A stretch of DNA of 64,000 bases from Sediminibacterium magnilacihabitans (GTDB lineage Bacteria; Bacteroidota; Bacteroidia; Chitinophagales; Chitinophagaceae), in the NCBI GenBank assembly GCA_002973575.1, contig PVEQ01000017.1:1-64000 (forward strand), in the 5' to 3' direction. Shown piece by piece: positions 33,557 through 42,269 of the stretch. The stretch's first letter is position 1, and each line of letters begins with the position of its first letter. The notes under the pieces were generated by a model. It saw only the letters and a list, made by a program, of their open reading frames with translations, searched no databases and was not told where the DNA came from. The translations under genes were made by a program, and so were the position numbers.

Positions 33557-36217
33557 TTATTGCTGCATCATATCCATTCCACCGCCCTGGTCTGCCTTGG
33601 TGTTTTTACGTTTGAACAAGGTAGCATCGAATTTACCGAAACGGTAACTGAAGTTCAGGCGCAGTACCTGCGGGTCTCTTCTCCTTTCAGCAGTCTGGTC
33701 AAACAGTGTACTCACAGAATAAGACTTGAATACCTGTGTGCGGAATATATCGTTCATACTAAGTGTAAGTGAACCGCTTTGTCCGTTCTTCCAGTTCCAG
33801 TCCTTCCGGATGGCCAGGTCAAAACCATAACGGGGCAGGTAATAACCTTGTGCGGTACCCTGCGGTCCACCGAACATCGGTCCACCGCCGCCTCGTCCGC
33901 CGCCGCCACCCGAGCTGGGAGGCAATACGGTCTTGGCCTGGTATTCACCGCTCCACTGGATCGAAATGGTTTTAGACAATTTGAAATTGCTGTTCATTTT
34001 GGCAAACCAGCTCACGAGCGAATTGTCTAATGTCTGACCCGGAACAGATGCATTGATCTTGGAATCGTACAGGTTGAACGCCAATGTAAGATCCCACCAT
34101 TTGGTCACCGGCATCTTGTTGGTCAGTTCCAATCCATAAGAATAACTATTGTTGGCATTGATGAATGTGCTGAAATAGGCGCTGTCACCAGCCGGACTCA
34201 ACTCGTTCTTATCCCTGTACACATACCGGGTGATGAGGTCGGTAGAGTATTTGAAGAATACGGTAGCGAGGAAATTCGCGCCACGTTTATAAGCATCATT
34301 ATAAGACAACTCAAAAGAATGGGTGAACTCCGGTTTCAGTCCCGCGTTGCCAATGCTGATGTTCTGCGGATCGGAATAATCCGGGAAAGGCATCAACTGG
34401 AAGAAGTTAGGACGGTTTACCCTGCGTGAATAGTTGAGCTGGAAATCCTGCTTGTCGTCGTATTTGTAGGTGATGAAGGCGCTGGGGAACAGGCTCAGCG
34501 GGTACTTCACTTTAAACTGCGATGAATCGGCGCCGCTTGCATTCAGCAGGGTTCCGGTATAGTTGGAACTTTCTGCGCGCAACCCCAATTGATAGCTCCA
34601 TTTTTTTATTTTGAAACTATACGTAGTATACGCTGCATACACCTGGTCATTGAACTTGTAGTGGTTACTGATCGCAGGGATGAGCATGTACTGGTTGGTA
34701 TTGGGATTGAAGACGTACTGGTTGCTGGAGTTGCCGAAATCGCGGATGGCCGCGCGGGCGCCCGCTTCCAGTTTGCTATCTTCTGAAATGGGATTTTCGT
34801 AATCAGATTGTATCGTATAGAAACGATTATAACCATCACCCAAGGTTTGCTGCAATAGTGCACGACCTTTTACAGAATTATCGGGATTAAAAGTCTGTGT
34901 GCTGGTGAGTGAATGGTTGTCGTTGGTACTGGAGTTGTAGTTGAAATCGGTAGTGAAGTTTTCTCCGTTCTTGGCAAAATTGTGTTTATAACCCAACTGC
35001 GTACCCACATTGGTAAACGAGAACTGGCTGTTGCTGGCAATATTGCTGTAAGAAGAGAAAGCGCCTTTGATGGTAGAGTCAACTTTCTGAAAATTGTCGT
35101 TGTCGAATGAACCATGTACATAATTGGCGCCAACAGAAATGGTATTGCGGTTGTCGGCAAAATAATCGATCCCGACCCGTAAAAACCGGAACGATCCCAG
35201 GTTGGTACCGTCATTCTCGTTGTGTACGGAACTTGGTATGGTAAGGAAGTTATCGCGGTCGGTAGTTCCGGTGCCGATTGATTTACGTTGGTTATAATTG
35301 GCATTCAGCGAAACATTGAATTTGTTCTGGCGCAGGTTGATATCGCCGCCTCCGTTGATCTTTCCCCTTGAGTCGATGCCGGCCCGCACACCGCCATTAT
35401 AACCTGTTTTTTTATTTTTCTTCAACACAATATTGAGGATACCTGCATTACCGCCCGATGCATCGAATTTAGCGGAAGGGTTGGTAATGAGCTCCACTTT
35501 ATCAATGATGTCTGCCGGAATCTGGTCCAGGGTAAGGGTAGTGGGTCTTCCATCGATGAACAGTGTGGGAGTGGCATTACGCATGGTTACGTTACCGTCA
35601 ATGTCCACATTCAGTGAAGGAATGCTTTTCATTACCTCTGTAGCGGTTTGCCCGGAACTCACCAGGTTCTTATCTACGTTGAATATTTTACGGTCGATAC
35701 CCAGCTCGAACTGCTGTTTTACAGTGGCCGTTACCGTAACATTTCCCAGATCGGTAGCATCCTGTACAAGCTTGATATTGCCCAGGTCTTTGTCTATCAT
35801 ACCCAGCATCTGTTGCATGCCTCCACCGGACTGCATACCGCCGCCCGGGGAGGGCATTTTGATGTCAAAGCTTACTGGTTTTTCTAATGATTTATACCCG
35901 ATGGCCCCAATTTTCAGTTTGAATTTCCCCATCACCGGCAGGTTTTCGAAGCTGAAATTGCCGTTGGGTTTGGTAATCATGGTGCCAAGGGCCGCTTCTT
36001 TCATTTTGTGGGTGGAAGTATCGAACTTATTGCCCAGGAGCTGGATGGTTACAGATTCGATCCCTTTATTGGTGGTATTATCCACTACTTTTCCGTACAG
36101 GTGGCCGATATTGGCGCCGCCTCCCATGCCGCCCTGGCGTGCTCCGCCTCCCGGGAACTGGGCCTCGGCCGAAAGCCCTGAAATCAATACAAATAATAGA
36201 ACAAAAACCTTACTCAT
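33557..36217 (-). CDS. Outer-membrane beta-barrel family protein with carboxypeptidase-like N-terminus
   Basis: 886 residues. Signal peptide MSKVFVLLFVLISGLSAEA, a short Gly-rich linker (PGGGARQGGMGGGANIG), a carboxypeptidase-regulatory-like domain (about 40-115), a plug-like part (TATEVMKSIPSLNVDIDGNV, GRPTTLTLDQIPADII) and a long barrel. A Gly-rich loop SSGGGGGRGGGGPMFGG interrupts the late barrel at about residue 770, and the protein ends with RKNTKADQGGGMDMMQQ. It belongs to the same broad class as 24480-26915 but the two are clearly different proteins. The ligand is unknown; no SusD gene is nearby. Confidence 0.85.
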   Translation of the reverse strand: MSKVFVLLFVLISGLSAEAQFPGGGARQGGMGGGANIGHLYGKVVDNTTNKGIESVTIQLLGNKFDTSTHKMKEAALGTMITKPNGNFSFENLPVMGKFKLKIGAIGYKSLEKPVSFDIKMPSPGGGMQSGGGMQQMLGMIDKDLGNIKLVQDATDLGNVTVTATVKQQFELGIDRKIFNVDKNLVSSGQTATEVMKSIPSLNVDIDGNVTMRNATPTLFIDGRPTTLTLDQIPADIIDKVELITNPSAKFDASGGNAGILNIVLKKNKKTGYNGGVRAGIDSRGKINGGGDINLRQNKFNVSLNANYNQRKSIGTGTTDRDNFLTIPSSVHNENDGTNLGSFRFLRVGIDYFADNRNTISVGANYVHGSFDNDNFQKVDSTIKGAFSSYSNIASNSQFSFTNVGTQLGYKHNFAKNGENFTTDFNYNSSTNDNHSLTSTQTFNPDNSVKGRALLQQTLGDGYNRFYTIQSDYENPISEDSKLEAGARAAIRDFGNSSNQYVFNPNTNQYMLIPAISNHYKFNDQVYAAYTTYSFKIKKWSYQLGLRAESSNYTGTLLNASGADSSQFKVKYPLSLFPSAFITYKYDDKQDFQLNYSRRVNRPNFFQLMPFPDYSDPQNISIGNAGLKPEFTHSFELSYNDAYKRGANFLATVFFKYSTDLITRYVYRDKNELSPAGDSAYFSTFINANNSYSYGLELTNKMPVTKWWDLTLAFNLYDSKINASVPGQTLDNSLVSWFAKMNSNFKLSKTISIQWSGEYQAKTVLPPSSGGGGGRGGGGPMFGGPQGTAQGYYLPRYGFDLAIRKDWNWKNGQSGSLTLSMNDIFRTQVFKSYSVSTLFDQTAERRRDPQVLRLNFSYRFGKFDATLFKRKNTKADQGGGMDMMQQ

Positions 36218-36360
36218 GATGATCTTTTATAGTGAAATACACTGCAAAATTGTGCAGCTGCTACCCCTGCCGGCAGCTTCATTATATAAACGGTCATTAG
36301 GCAATCCTGAATGGGTGAGTCCCGGGTGAAGGCTGGAATAAAACGGCTGAATGCCGGTGA

Positions 36361-36840
36361 TCAGCGCCACAAGAGCAGTAAACCTGCCTGTAACAACCCT
36401 ACTGCGAAGCCAAATAGCCCTGCTATTATCCTGGCTTTGCGCAGCGGCTTCCGCAGCTGTACCGCCAGTATTTTCTTGAAGTCCAGTTCACGCTCGAGCT
36501 TATCCAGGTACTGCGATAGCATATCGGGGAAAAGGGTCTGGATCTCGGCAATAAAGATTCCCTTCAACTGCTGGATGGTCTTTTCACCGATGAACATACT
36601 GATCATGGGCATTTCGGCGGACAGTTTCTCGCGCAGAAAATGGTCGATATGGGCCTCTACCATGGGCATGATCTGTTGCACAGTATCGGGGTGGGTGATT
36701 TTTTGCCTGATCTCATCGAACGAAAACAAGGGCTTGCCTGCCGGTTTGCCGGAGTGGAAAAGCAGCCGAACGCCCATCCATACGGTAAACCATCCGATAA
36801 AAGCCGAAATAAAAGGGATCAGGATCAAAGTGTAACTCAT
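36361..36840 (-). CDS. DUF445 family membrane protein
   Basis: 159 residues from ATG 36840, with an N-terminal membrane segment (LILIPFISAFIGWFTVWMG), a helical middle (TVQQIMPMVEAHIDHFLREKL, FIGEKTIQQLKGIFIAEI) and a C-terminal membrane segment (IIAGLFGFAVGLLQAGLLLL). The ISAFIGWFTVWMGVRLLF start is the DUF445/YheB-like signature; members are envelope proteins without a defined role. The in-frame extension to 36948 is rejected because it would read through the tRNA-His gene and its terminator. Confidence 0.8.
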   Translation of the reverse strand: MSYTLILIPFISAFIGWFTVWMGVRLLFHSGKPAGKPLFSFDEIRQKITHPDTVQQIMPMVEAHIDHFLREKLSAEMPMISMFIGEKTIQQLKGIFIAEIQTLFPDMLSQYLDKLERELDFKKILAVQLRKPLRKARIIAGLFGFAVGLLQAGLLLLWR

Positions 36841-36854
36841 CTTACTAAAATTTA

Positions 36855-36885
36855 AAAACCTATAAGGATCATCCTTATAGGTTTT
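36855..36885 (-). terminator. Terminator hairpin of tRNA-His
   Basis: A perfect 15-bp inverted repeat, AAAACCTATAAGGAT (36855-36869) and ATCCTTATAGGTTTT (36871-36885), separated by one base, so the top pairs open into the loop. On the minus strand it begins 5 nt after the tRNA 3' end and the stem ends in TTTT followed by TAAA. Confidence 0.75.
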
Positions 36886-36889
36886 AGCG

Positions 36890-36964
36890 GGAGAACGATG
36901 GGTCTCGAACCCACGGCCTTCAGTGCCACAAACTGACGCTCTAACCAACTGAGCTACGCTCTCC
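36890..36964 (-). tRNA. tRNA-His (GTG), with encoded G-1
   Basis: Read on the minus strand: acceptor arm GAGAGCG pairs with CGTTCTC (one G-U), TA at positions 8-9, D arm GCTC/GAGC, anticodon arm TCAGT/ACTGA with loop TTGTGGC giving anticodon GTG, and T arm with the loop TTCGAGA. One extra G precedes position 1 (36964) and pairs with C73 (36890); this G-1:C73 pair is the main identity element of bacterial tRNA-His. CCA is not encoded. A -7 box lies 15 nt upstream. Confidence 0.96.
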
Positions 36965-36978
36965 GTTTATTGGGTTTG

Positions 36979-37007
36979 CAAAAGTAAGGTAAAACCGCTT
37001 TAGTCAA
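36979..37007 (-). promoter_or_regulatory. Promoter of tRNA-His
   Basis: On the minus strand TTG (37005-37007), 18 nt, then TACTTTTG (36979-36986), a perfect TAnnTTTG. The tRNA begins 14 nt further on. Confidence 0.6.
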
Positions 37008-37095
37008 TACCAGGTGGCGGGCTTTTTTTTGTCCAGACACCTTGCAAACCTTTGTTAATTGGGCTGTACGGATATACGGTACGGTCTTTTTCAGT

Positions 37096-37103
37096 TATTT
37101 TTG
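37096..37103 (+). promoter_or_regulatory. -7 element of the S41 protease gene
   Basis: TATTTTTG is a perfect TAnnTTTG. Transcription would start at about 37109, which excludes the upstream in-frame TTG at 37059 and supports ATG 37122. No good -33 element is at the usual distance. Confidence 0.5.
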
Positions 37104-37121
37104 ATACCTATCTTGCAGCAA

Positions 37122-39281
37122 ATGCCAAAAATTATACGATTTATGAAGAGTAGAAAAGGGTTGTTGATACTGGCTGTGGCCTTATTCGGAGGTTTGTTTT
37201 TTGCATTCAGAAATAAATGGCTGGGCGGAACCGATGTATCGGCCGCGCAACGCCAGCAATTATTATCAACGGTTGGATATTTATTGGAAAAGCAACACTA
37301 TAGTCCGAAGGATATTAATGATGCATTCTCTAAACAGGTGTTCCAGAAATACCTGGAAGATTTGGATCCCGATAAAACCATGTTCCTGAAAGCCGATATC
37401 GATTCATTGAAAAAATATGAATTGCGCATCGATGATGAAATACATGGAGCGCCCATAGAATTTGAACCCGCGGTAAGCGCTATTTATGATAAGCGCATCG
37501 AACAGGTGGTATCCCTTTATAAAGACATACTTTCCAAACCGTTTGATTTCAACACCAATGAAACAGTGGTGCTGGATGCAGACAAGTTGCAGTATGCCGC
37601 TTCAGAAGCCGAGCGGAAAGACAGACTGCGCAAACAGCTAAAATTTCATACGCTGGAGCGCTACGTTGATTTGCTGGACCTGCGTGAAAAGAACAAAGGA
37701 CAAAAAGATTTCGTAGTAAAATCAGATGCCGAGCTTGAAAAAGAAGCGCGGACTAAGATTCTCAAGTACATGGATAAACGTTACGACAGGCTCCGGGCAA
37801 CGTTTACGGAGAACCAGCGTTTTTCAGCGTTTATCAATGCTATTACCGGACTGATGGATCCGCATACGGATTATATGCCGCCTACTGAAAAGCGCTCTTT
37901 TGATGAGCAGATGAGTGGACGTTTTTATGGCATCGGCGCGCAACTGGGACAGGACGATTACGGTATCAAGATCGTGAGTATCCAAACCGGTGGCGCTGCG
38001 TGGAAGTCGGGAGAAATAGCGGTGAATGATGTGATTATCAAAGTGGCGCAGGGTAGTGCAGAGCCGGTAGATGTAACCGGTTATGAAACTACAGATGCTG
38101 TGAAGTTAATCCGCGGAAACAAGGGGACGGAAGTAAGACTGACACTGAAAAAAACAGACGGTACCGTTAAAGTGGTAACTATGATAAGGGATGAGATCGT
38201 GTTAGATGAAACCTATGTACGCAGTGCCGTGATTGGAGAAGGAAAAGATAAAATAGGTTATATCTATCTGCCCGATTTCTATGCCGATTTTGAAAAAGAA
38301 AATGGCCCGCGTTGCTCTGAAGATGTAGCACGCGAAGTAAAGAAACTGAAAGCAGAGAATGTAAAGGGCATCATCATAGATGTGCGCAGCAACGGCGGCG
38401 GTTATCTCTATGAAGTGGTGCAGATGGTGGGGCTGTTTGTAAACCAGGGCCCGGTAGTACAGGTGCGTGAAAGAGACGGACGTTCATCTGTATTGAGCGA
38501 CAGAGAACAAGGCGCTATCTATGATGGCCCGCTGGCAGTGATGGTGAATGAGCTGAGCGCTTCGGCCAGCGAAATATTTGCAGCAGCTATACAGGATTAT
38601 AAGCGGGGCATCATCATTGGAAGTTCCTCTACTTATGGTAAAGGAACCGTGCAAAAACCTATTCCTTTCGGTAATCGCATCGACCCTTACAGCGGCCGTA
38701 CGGAATTAGGTGCTATGAAACTCACTTTCCAGAAATTTTACCGTGTCAATGGAGGATCCACTCAACTGAAAGGAGTAACACCCGATGTGATCCTGCCCGA
38801 TACTTACGAATACCTGAAGATCAGAGAAAAAGACAATCCTGCTGCGTTGCCCTGGGATGAGATTCCCAAAGCCGCTTACCAGTTATGGAAAGGAGATCTG
38901 CCTTATGCATCGGTGATTAATCGTGAGAACGACCGTATCAAACAAAACGCGTCGCTGACACTGTTGAACAGCAACCTGATCTGGCTTTCCAAAGTAACCG
39001 ATGAACCGGCCAGCCTCAACCTGGAAAAATACCGCCAGTTGCAAAAACAGATACGTACAACGGTTACGCAGAACAATACCCTGTTGAAGCCAAGCGCTGA
39101 CATGGTGGTAAGTGCTTTGCAGGATGATAAAGCAAAGTTTTACAACAATGCCGATACGGCTAAAGGGCTGCGCTACCAGGACTGGTTGAAGTCGCTCAAA
39201 TCTGATCTATACATCAGTGAATCTGTGCGGACGATGGTGGAAGTAGCCAGCGCTCCGCAAGTGCATACGGCAGCCAAATAA
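37122..39281 (+). CDS. S41 tail-specific (Prc/CtpA-type) protease
   Basis: 719 residues from ATG 37122; ATG 37143 is an alternative just before the membrane anchor GLLILAVALFGGLFFAF. The N-terminal ~220 residues are helical and resemble the Prc N-terminal region, followed by a PDZ domain with the GIGAQLGQDDYG and GGAAWKSGEIAVNDVIIKV blocks. The peptidase domain has the Ser-Lys dyad: Ser in ELSASASEIFAAAIQDY and Lys in STYGKGTVQKP. Prc-type enzymes act in the periplasm on C-terminal tails of envelope proteins. A C-terminal ~150-residue region (after VILPDTYEYLKIREKD) is the DUF3340-like tail of long Prc proteins. Confidence 0.92.
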   Translation: MPKIIRFMKSRKGLLILAVALFGGLFFAFRNKWLGGTDVSAAQRQQLLSTVGYLLEKQHYSPKDINDAFSKQVFQKYLEDLDPDKTMFLKADIDSLKKYELRIDDEIHGAPIEFEPAVSAIYDKRIEQVVSLYKDILSKPFDFNTNETVVLDADKLQYAASEAERKDRLRKQLKFHTLERYVDLLDLREKNKGQKDFVVKSDAELEKEARTKILKYMDKRYDRLRATFTENQRFSAFINAITGLMDPHTDYMPPTEKRSFDEQMSGRFYGIGAQLGQDDYGIKIVSIQTGGAAWKSGEIAVNDVIIKVAQGSAEPVDVTGYETTDAVKLIRGNKGTEVRLTLKKTDGTVKVVTMIRDEIVLDETYVRSAVIGEGKDKIGYIYLPDFYADFEKENGPRCSEDVAREVKKLKAENVKGIIIDVRSNGGGYLYEVVQMVGLFVNQGPVVQVRERDGRSSVLSDREQGAIYDGPLAVMVNELSASASEIFAAAIQDYKRGIIIGSSSTYGKGTVQKPIPFGNRIDPYSGRTELGAMKLTFQKFYRVNGGSTQLKGVTPDVILPDTYEYLKIREKDNPAALPWDEIPKAAYQLWKGDLPYASVINRENDRIKQNASLTLLNSNLIWLSKVTDEPASLNLEKYRQLQKQIRTTVTQNNTLLKPSADMVVSALQDDKAKFYNNADTAKGLRYQDWLKSLKSDLYISESVRTMVEVASAPQVHTAAK

Positions 39282-39332
39282 ATAAGGCAAACAACACTAC
39301 GTATTGTTTGCACAATGCCTTAGCCAGGATGA

Positions 39333-40205
39333 TCAGAGGTCGTTGATGGACAATTTATCAACCAAAAACCCCAATAACTTGTCATGGATACCCATGTAAA
39401 CAGGGTCGTGAACAATTTCCTTCTTATTCCTGGGTCTTGGTAAAGGCACGTCTACAATGGCTTTGATAGAAGCTGCCGGACCATCATTCATCACTACTAC
39501 GCGATCACTTAAGAATATGGCTTCTTCTATGTCATGTGTAACCATCACAATGGTTTTCTCTCTGTTATCGAGGTTCCACAGTTTCAACAATTCAACATGC
39601 AGGTTGCTTTTGGTAAGTGCGTCCAATGCCCCGAAAGGTTCATCCAGTAAAAGGATACTGGGGTTGATGGCAAAAGCCCTCGCAATGGCCACCCTTTGTT
39701 TCATACCACCGGATAGCTGACCGGGCAATTTATCTTTATGTTCCCAGAGTTTTACCATTTTCAGATTGTTTTCAACCAGGGCCTTTTTTTCTGTTGCAGT
39801 CTTACCGTGTATGGCAGCATCGATGGCCTGGTAAATATTTTGATATACGCTCAGCCAGGGCAACAATGAATAGTTCTGAAAAACAATCCCCCTGTCGGGG
39901 CCAGGCTTGGTAACAAGGTTCCCGTTGGCAATGACGGAGCCGCTGCTGGGTTTCACCATACCACTGATGGTGTTCATCAGCGTTGATTTACCGCAACCGG
40001 AATGACCGATCAGCGAAACGATCTCACCTCTACCAACAGCGAGTGAAATATCTTTTACAGCAGTGAAAACCCCTTTGGGTGTTTTAAAGCGTACGCTCAC
40101 ATCGTTGATTTCAATGCTGTTTGTTGCATACCCGTTTGCAGGAGCTGCATGATGATGGTGAAACGTTTCAGTATGGTTTTCTGGTGACAGAGAAATGGCT
40201 GACAT
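39333..40205 (-). CDS. Nitrate/sulfonate-type ABC transporter ATP-binding protein
   Basis: 290 residues. Walker A GHSGCGKST, Q-loop IVFQNYSLLPW, signature LSGGMKQRVAIARAFA, Walker B ILLLDEPFGALDA and H-loop MVTHDIEEA. The set matches NrtD/SsuB/TauB-like ATPases. The N-terminal His-rich stretch ETFHHHHAAP is unusual and of unknown significance. It is the last gene of the four-gene operon porin, binding protein, permease, ATPase, 27 nt after the permease. The binding protein suggests nitrate, not sulfonate, as the substrate. Confidence 0.9.
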   Translation of the reverse strand: MSAISLSPENHTETFHHHHAAPANGYATNSIEINDVSVRFKTPKGVFTAVKDISLAVGRGEIVSLIGHSGCGKSTLMNTISGMVKPSSGSVIANGNLVTKPGPDRGIVFQNYSLLPWLSVYQNIYQAIDAAIHGKTATEKKALVENNLKMVKLWEHKDKLPGQLSGGMKQRVAIARAFAINPSILLLDEPFGALDALTKSNLHVELLKLWNLDNREKTIVMVTHDIEEAIFLSDRVVVMNDGPAASIKAIVDVPLPRPRNKKEIVHDPVYMGIHDKLLGFLVDKLSINDL

Positions 40206-40231
40206 AAAATAAAGCTTTAGACAATGAATGA

Positions 40232-41005
40232 TTATGAAGCATAAGTGAATCTTTTTTGCAGGAAAAGGAAGAGCTTATCCAGCAGGAGCCCTACTAAACC
40301 AATGATGATGATGGCAACCAGTATTTTAGCAATACTGCCCCCGTTAAACCCTTCATCCCATACAAAATAACCCAGCCCGATACCACCACTGAGCATCTCA
40401 CCGGCTACGATCACCATCCATGCGATACCCACCGATAAACGCAACCCGGTGATGATATGGGGGAGGCTGAATGGCAGTAATATTTTAGTGAGGTATTTCC
40501 ATTTGGAAAAACCGAAAGCCTTACTCACATTCTTATGGTCCTGCGGAATATGAGATGCTCCGAACGCAGCATTGATCAATGTTGGCCATAAGGAGCAGAT
40601 GAATATCATAAACACGCTTGCCTTATGTGAATCCTGGAAAATGGCCAGGCCTAACGGGAACCAGGCCAGCGGTGAAACAGGTCTTAATAACTGTACAATG
40701 GGATTGATAATGCCCATCATGGCTTTACTGGACCCCACTAATAAACCCAATGGCACTGCTACGATACTGCCCAGGCCAAACCCGATAGCCACCCGTTCAA
40801 GTGAACTCAGCAATTTGGTGCCAATTCCTTTATAGTCGGGATCATTCTGCATGGGATGCTGCATAACTTCCCTGAAAACAAGCCAGGTTGCCCTTGGGCT
40901 GGGAATTTCATGCTTGGTAAGCGTTGAAATAAGTTCCCATAGACCACCGAGTAAAGCAATGCCAATAAGGAAATAGAGCGTTTGCAAAGAGAATATCTTT
41001 TTCAT
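40232..41005 (-). CDS. Nitrate-type ABC transporter permease
   Basis: 257 residues with about six membrane segments. The EAA loop that contacts the ATPase is visible as VSKAFGFSKWKYLTKILLPFSLPHIITGLRLSVGIAW. It belongs to the NrtB/SsuC/TauC permeases. It lies between the substrate-binding protein (11 nt upstream) and the ATPase (27 nt downstream), so the three genes form one importer. Confidence 0.9.
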   Translation of the reverse strand: MKKIFSLQTLYFLIGIALLGGLWELISTLTKHEIPSPRATWLVFREVMQHPMQNDPDYKGIGTKLLSSLERVAIGFGLGSIVAVPLGLLVGSSKAMMGIINPIVQLLRPVSPLAWFPLGLAIFQDSHKASVFMIFICSLWPTLINAAFGASHIPQDHKNVSKAFGFSKWKYLTKILLPFSLPHIITGLRLSVGIAWMVIVAGEMLSGGIGLGYFVWDEGFNGGSIAKILVAIIIIGLVGLLLDKLFLFLQKRFTYAS

Positions 41006-41016
41006 AGCAGTTGGTT

Positions 41017-42228
41017 TTATCTCTTACATGTTTTTAAATAAGCAGCTACATTCTTCGGATCAAATGGTACATCATAAGTTGTTTTGAAAGGCTGCATGTC
41101 GGGCTGCATGGGCACTCCCATCTCATGGGCTACTTCTGCATACAGGTCGTCAAGGATTAATTTCTCGACTATGCCTTTGTAGTCGGGCTCTGATTTCAAA
41201 TAGCCAAACCGAACGTACTGCGCCATGAACCAGGTGGCGTAAGACTTACGGGGCATATTAACGATCCCGTTGTTATAAAACATCATGCCATCATCCTTGT
41301 ATTTCTGTACACCCAATTCACAACCCAGGTCATAAGAGCCGGCCAGCCTGGCTTCTAATACCTGCAATGGCGCATTTACATAATTGGGTTTGGTTAACCA
41401 TCCTGCTGCTTTTTTACGGTTGCCCATATTATCCAGCCACTTGCAGGCTTCGATCACCGCCTTCATCACTTTTTTCAGGTTCTCCTTTTCGGTTGCGGCA
41501 AAATGTGCATTCACAACCAGGGCTTTCTCGGGGTGGTTTTTCCAAATATCCTGCGTTGCAATGTGTGTAAAGCCTATATTTTGCGCTGCAGCCACTCCAT
41601 TCCAGGGTTCACCAACACAATATCCTTCCATGTTATCAACCCGCATATTCGCTACCATCTGGGGTGGGGGAATGGTGATGATGCCGACTGCCTTCTGGTT
41701 AACACCTGCTGCGGCCATCCAGTTACGGAGCCAGATATCGTGTGTGCCGCCGGGAAAGGTTATGGCAAACGTAACTTCCTTACGGCTTTGCACATTTTTA
41801 ACTGCGGCCGCTACTTTGTTTACTTCTTTAAAGCCAACCAGTCCACAAAAATCTTTAGAGAGTGTAATGGCCTGCCCGTTATTGTTCAGTATCATGGCAA
41901 TCTTCATATCAGAGCCGGCTTTTCCACCTATACCGGTATAAACAGAGAATGGCATGGAGAAGAGACAGTGTGCGCCGTCGAGTTCGCCGTTCAATATTTT
42001 ATCGCGCACATTGGCCCATGATGCTTCTTTGGATAATTCCACATCAACACCGTATTTCGCAAAAAGCCCTAGCTCTTTTGCTGCTACGAGCGGAGCGCAG
42101 TCTGTTAGTGGTATAAACCCCAGCTTTATTTTCCGGGGTGGGTTAGCCATCATCCTGAATGAAGTAACCGCCATAAATACGGCTACCAGTCCTGCTATAA
42201 ATAATATTTTATTGATTAAGCCTCTCAT
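41017..42228 (-). CDS. Nitrate-type ABC transporter substrate-binding protein
   Basis: 403 residues, with an N-terminal hydrophobic signal (ILFIAGLVAVFMAVTSFRMM). The mature part fits CmpA/NrtA: KIKLGFIPLTDCAPLVAAKELG, GAHCLFSMPFSVYTGIGGK, FPGGTHDIWLRNWMAAAGV, MVANMRVDNMEGYCVGEPWN. These segments form the anion-binding cleft in nitrate (NrtA) and bicarbonate (CmpA) binding proteins. Nitrate is more likely here given the porin and the FNR-like regulator, but bicarbonate cannot be excluded. There is no lipobox, so it is probably free or membrane-anchored in the periplasm. Confidence 0.88.
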   Translation of the reverse strand: MRGLINKILFIAGLVAVFMAVTSFRMMANPPRKIKLGFIPLTDCAPLVAAKELGLFAKYGVDVELSKEASWANVRDKILNGELDGAHCLFSMPFSVYTGIGGKAGSDMKIAMILNNNGQAITLSKDFCGLVGFKEVNKVAAAVKNVQSRKEVTFAITFPGGTHDIWLRNWMAAAGVNQKAVGIITIPPPQMVANMRVDNMEGYCVGEPWNGVAAAQNIGFTHIATQDIWKNHPEKALVVNAHFAATEKENLKKVMKAVIEACKWLDNMGNRKKAAGWLTKPNYVNAPLQVLEARLAGSYDLGCELGVQKYKDDGMMFYNNGIVNMPRKSYATWFMAQYVRFGYLKSEPDYKGIVEKLILDDLYAEVAHEMGVPMQPDMQPFKTTYDVPFDPKNVAAYLKTCKR

Positions 42229-42269
42229 ATTTTGATCAATTTAAAAGGAAGAATGTTGTATCGTGTGTG

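Noticed and set aside
35433..36329. A 298-codon plus-strand reading frame
   Set aside because: It is antisense to the signal peptide and N-terminal domain of the outer-membrane barrel gene and is rich in low-complexity Pro/Ser.
36841..36948. N-terminal extension of the DUF445 protein
   Set aside because: It would be translated from the tRNA-His gene and its terminator; the ATG at 36840 is sufficient.
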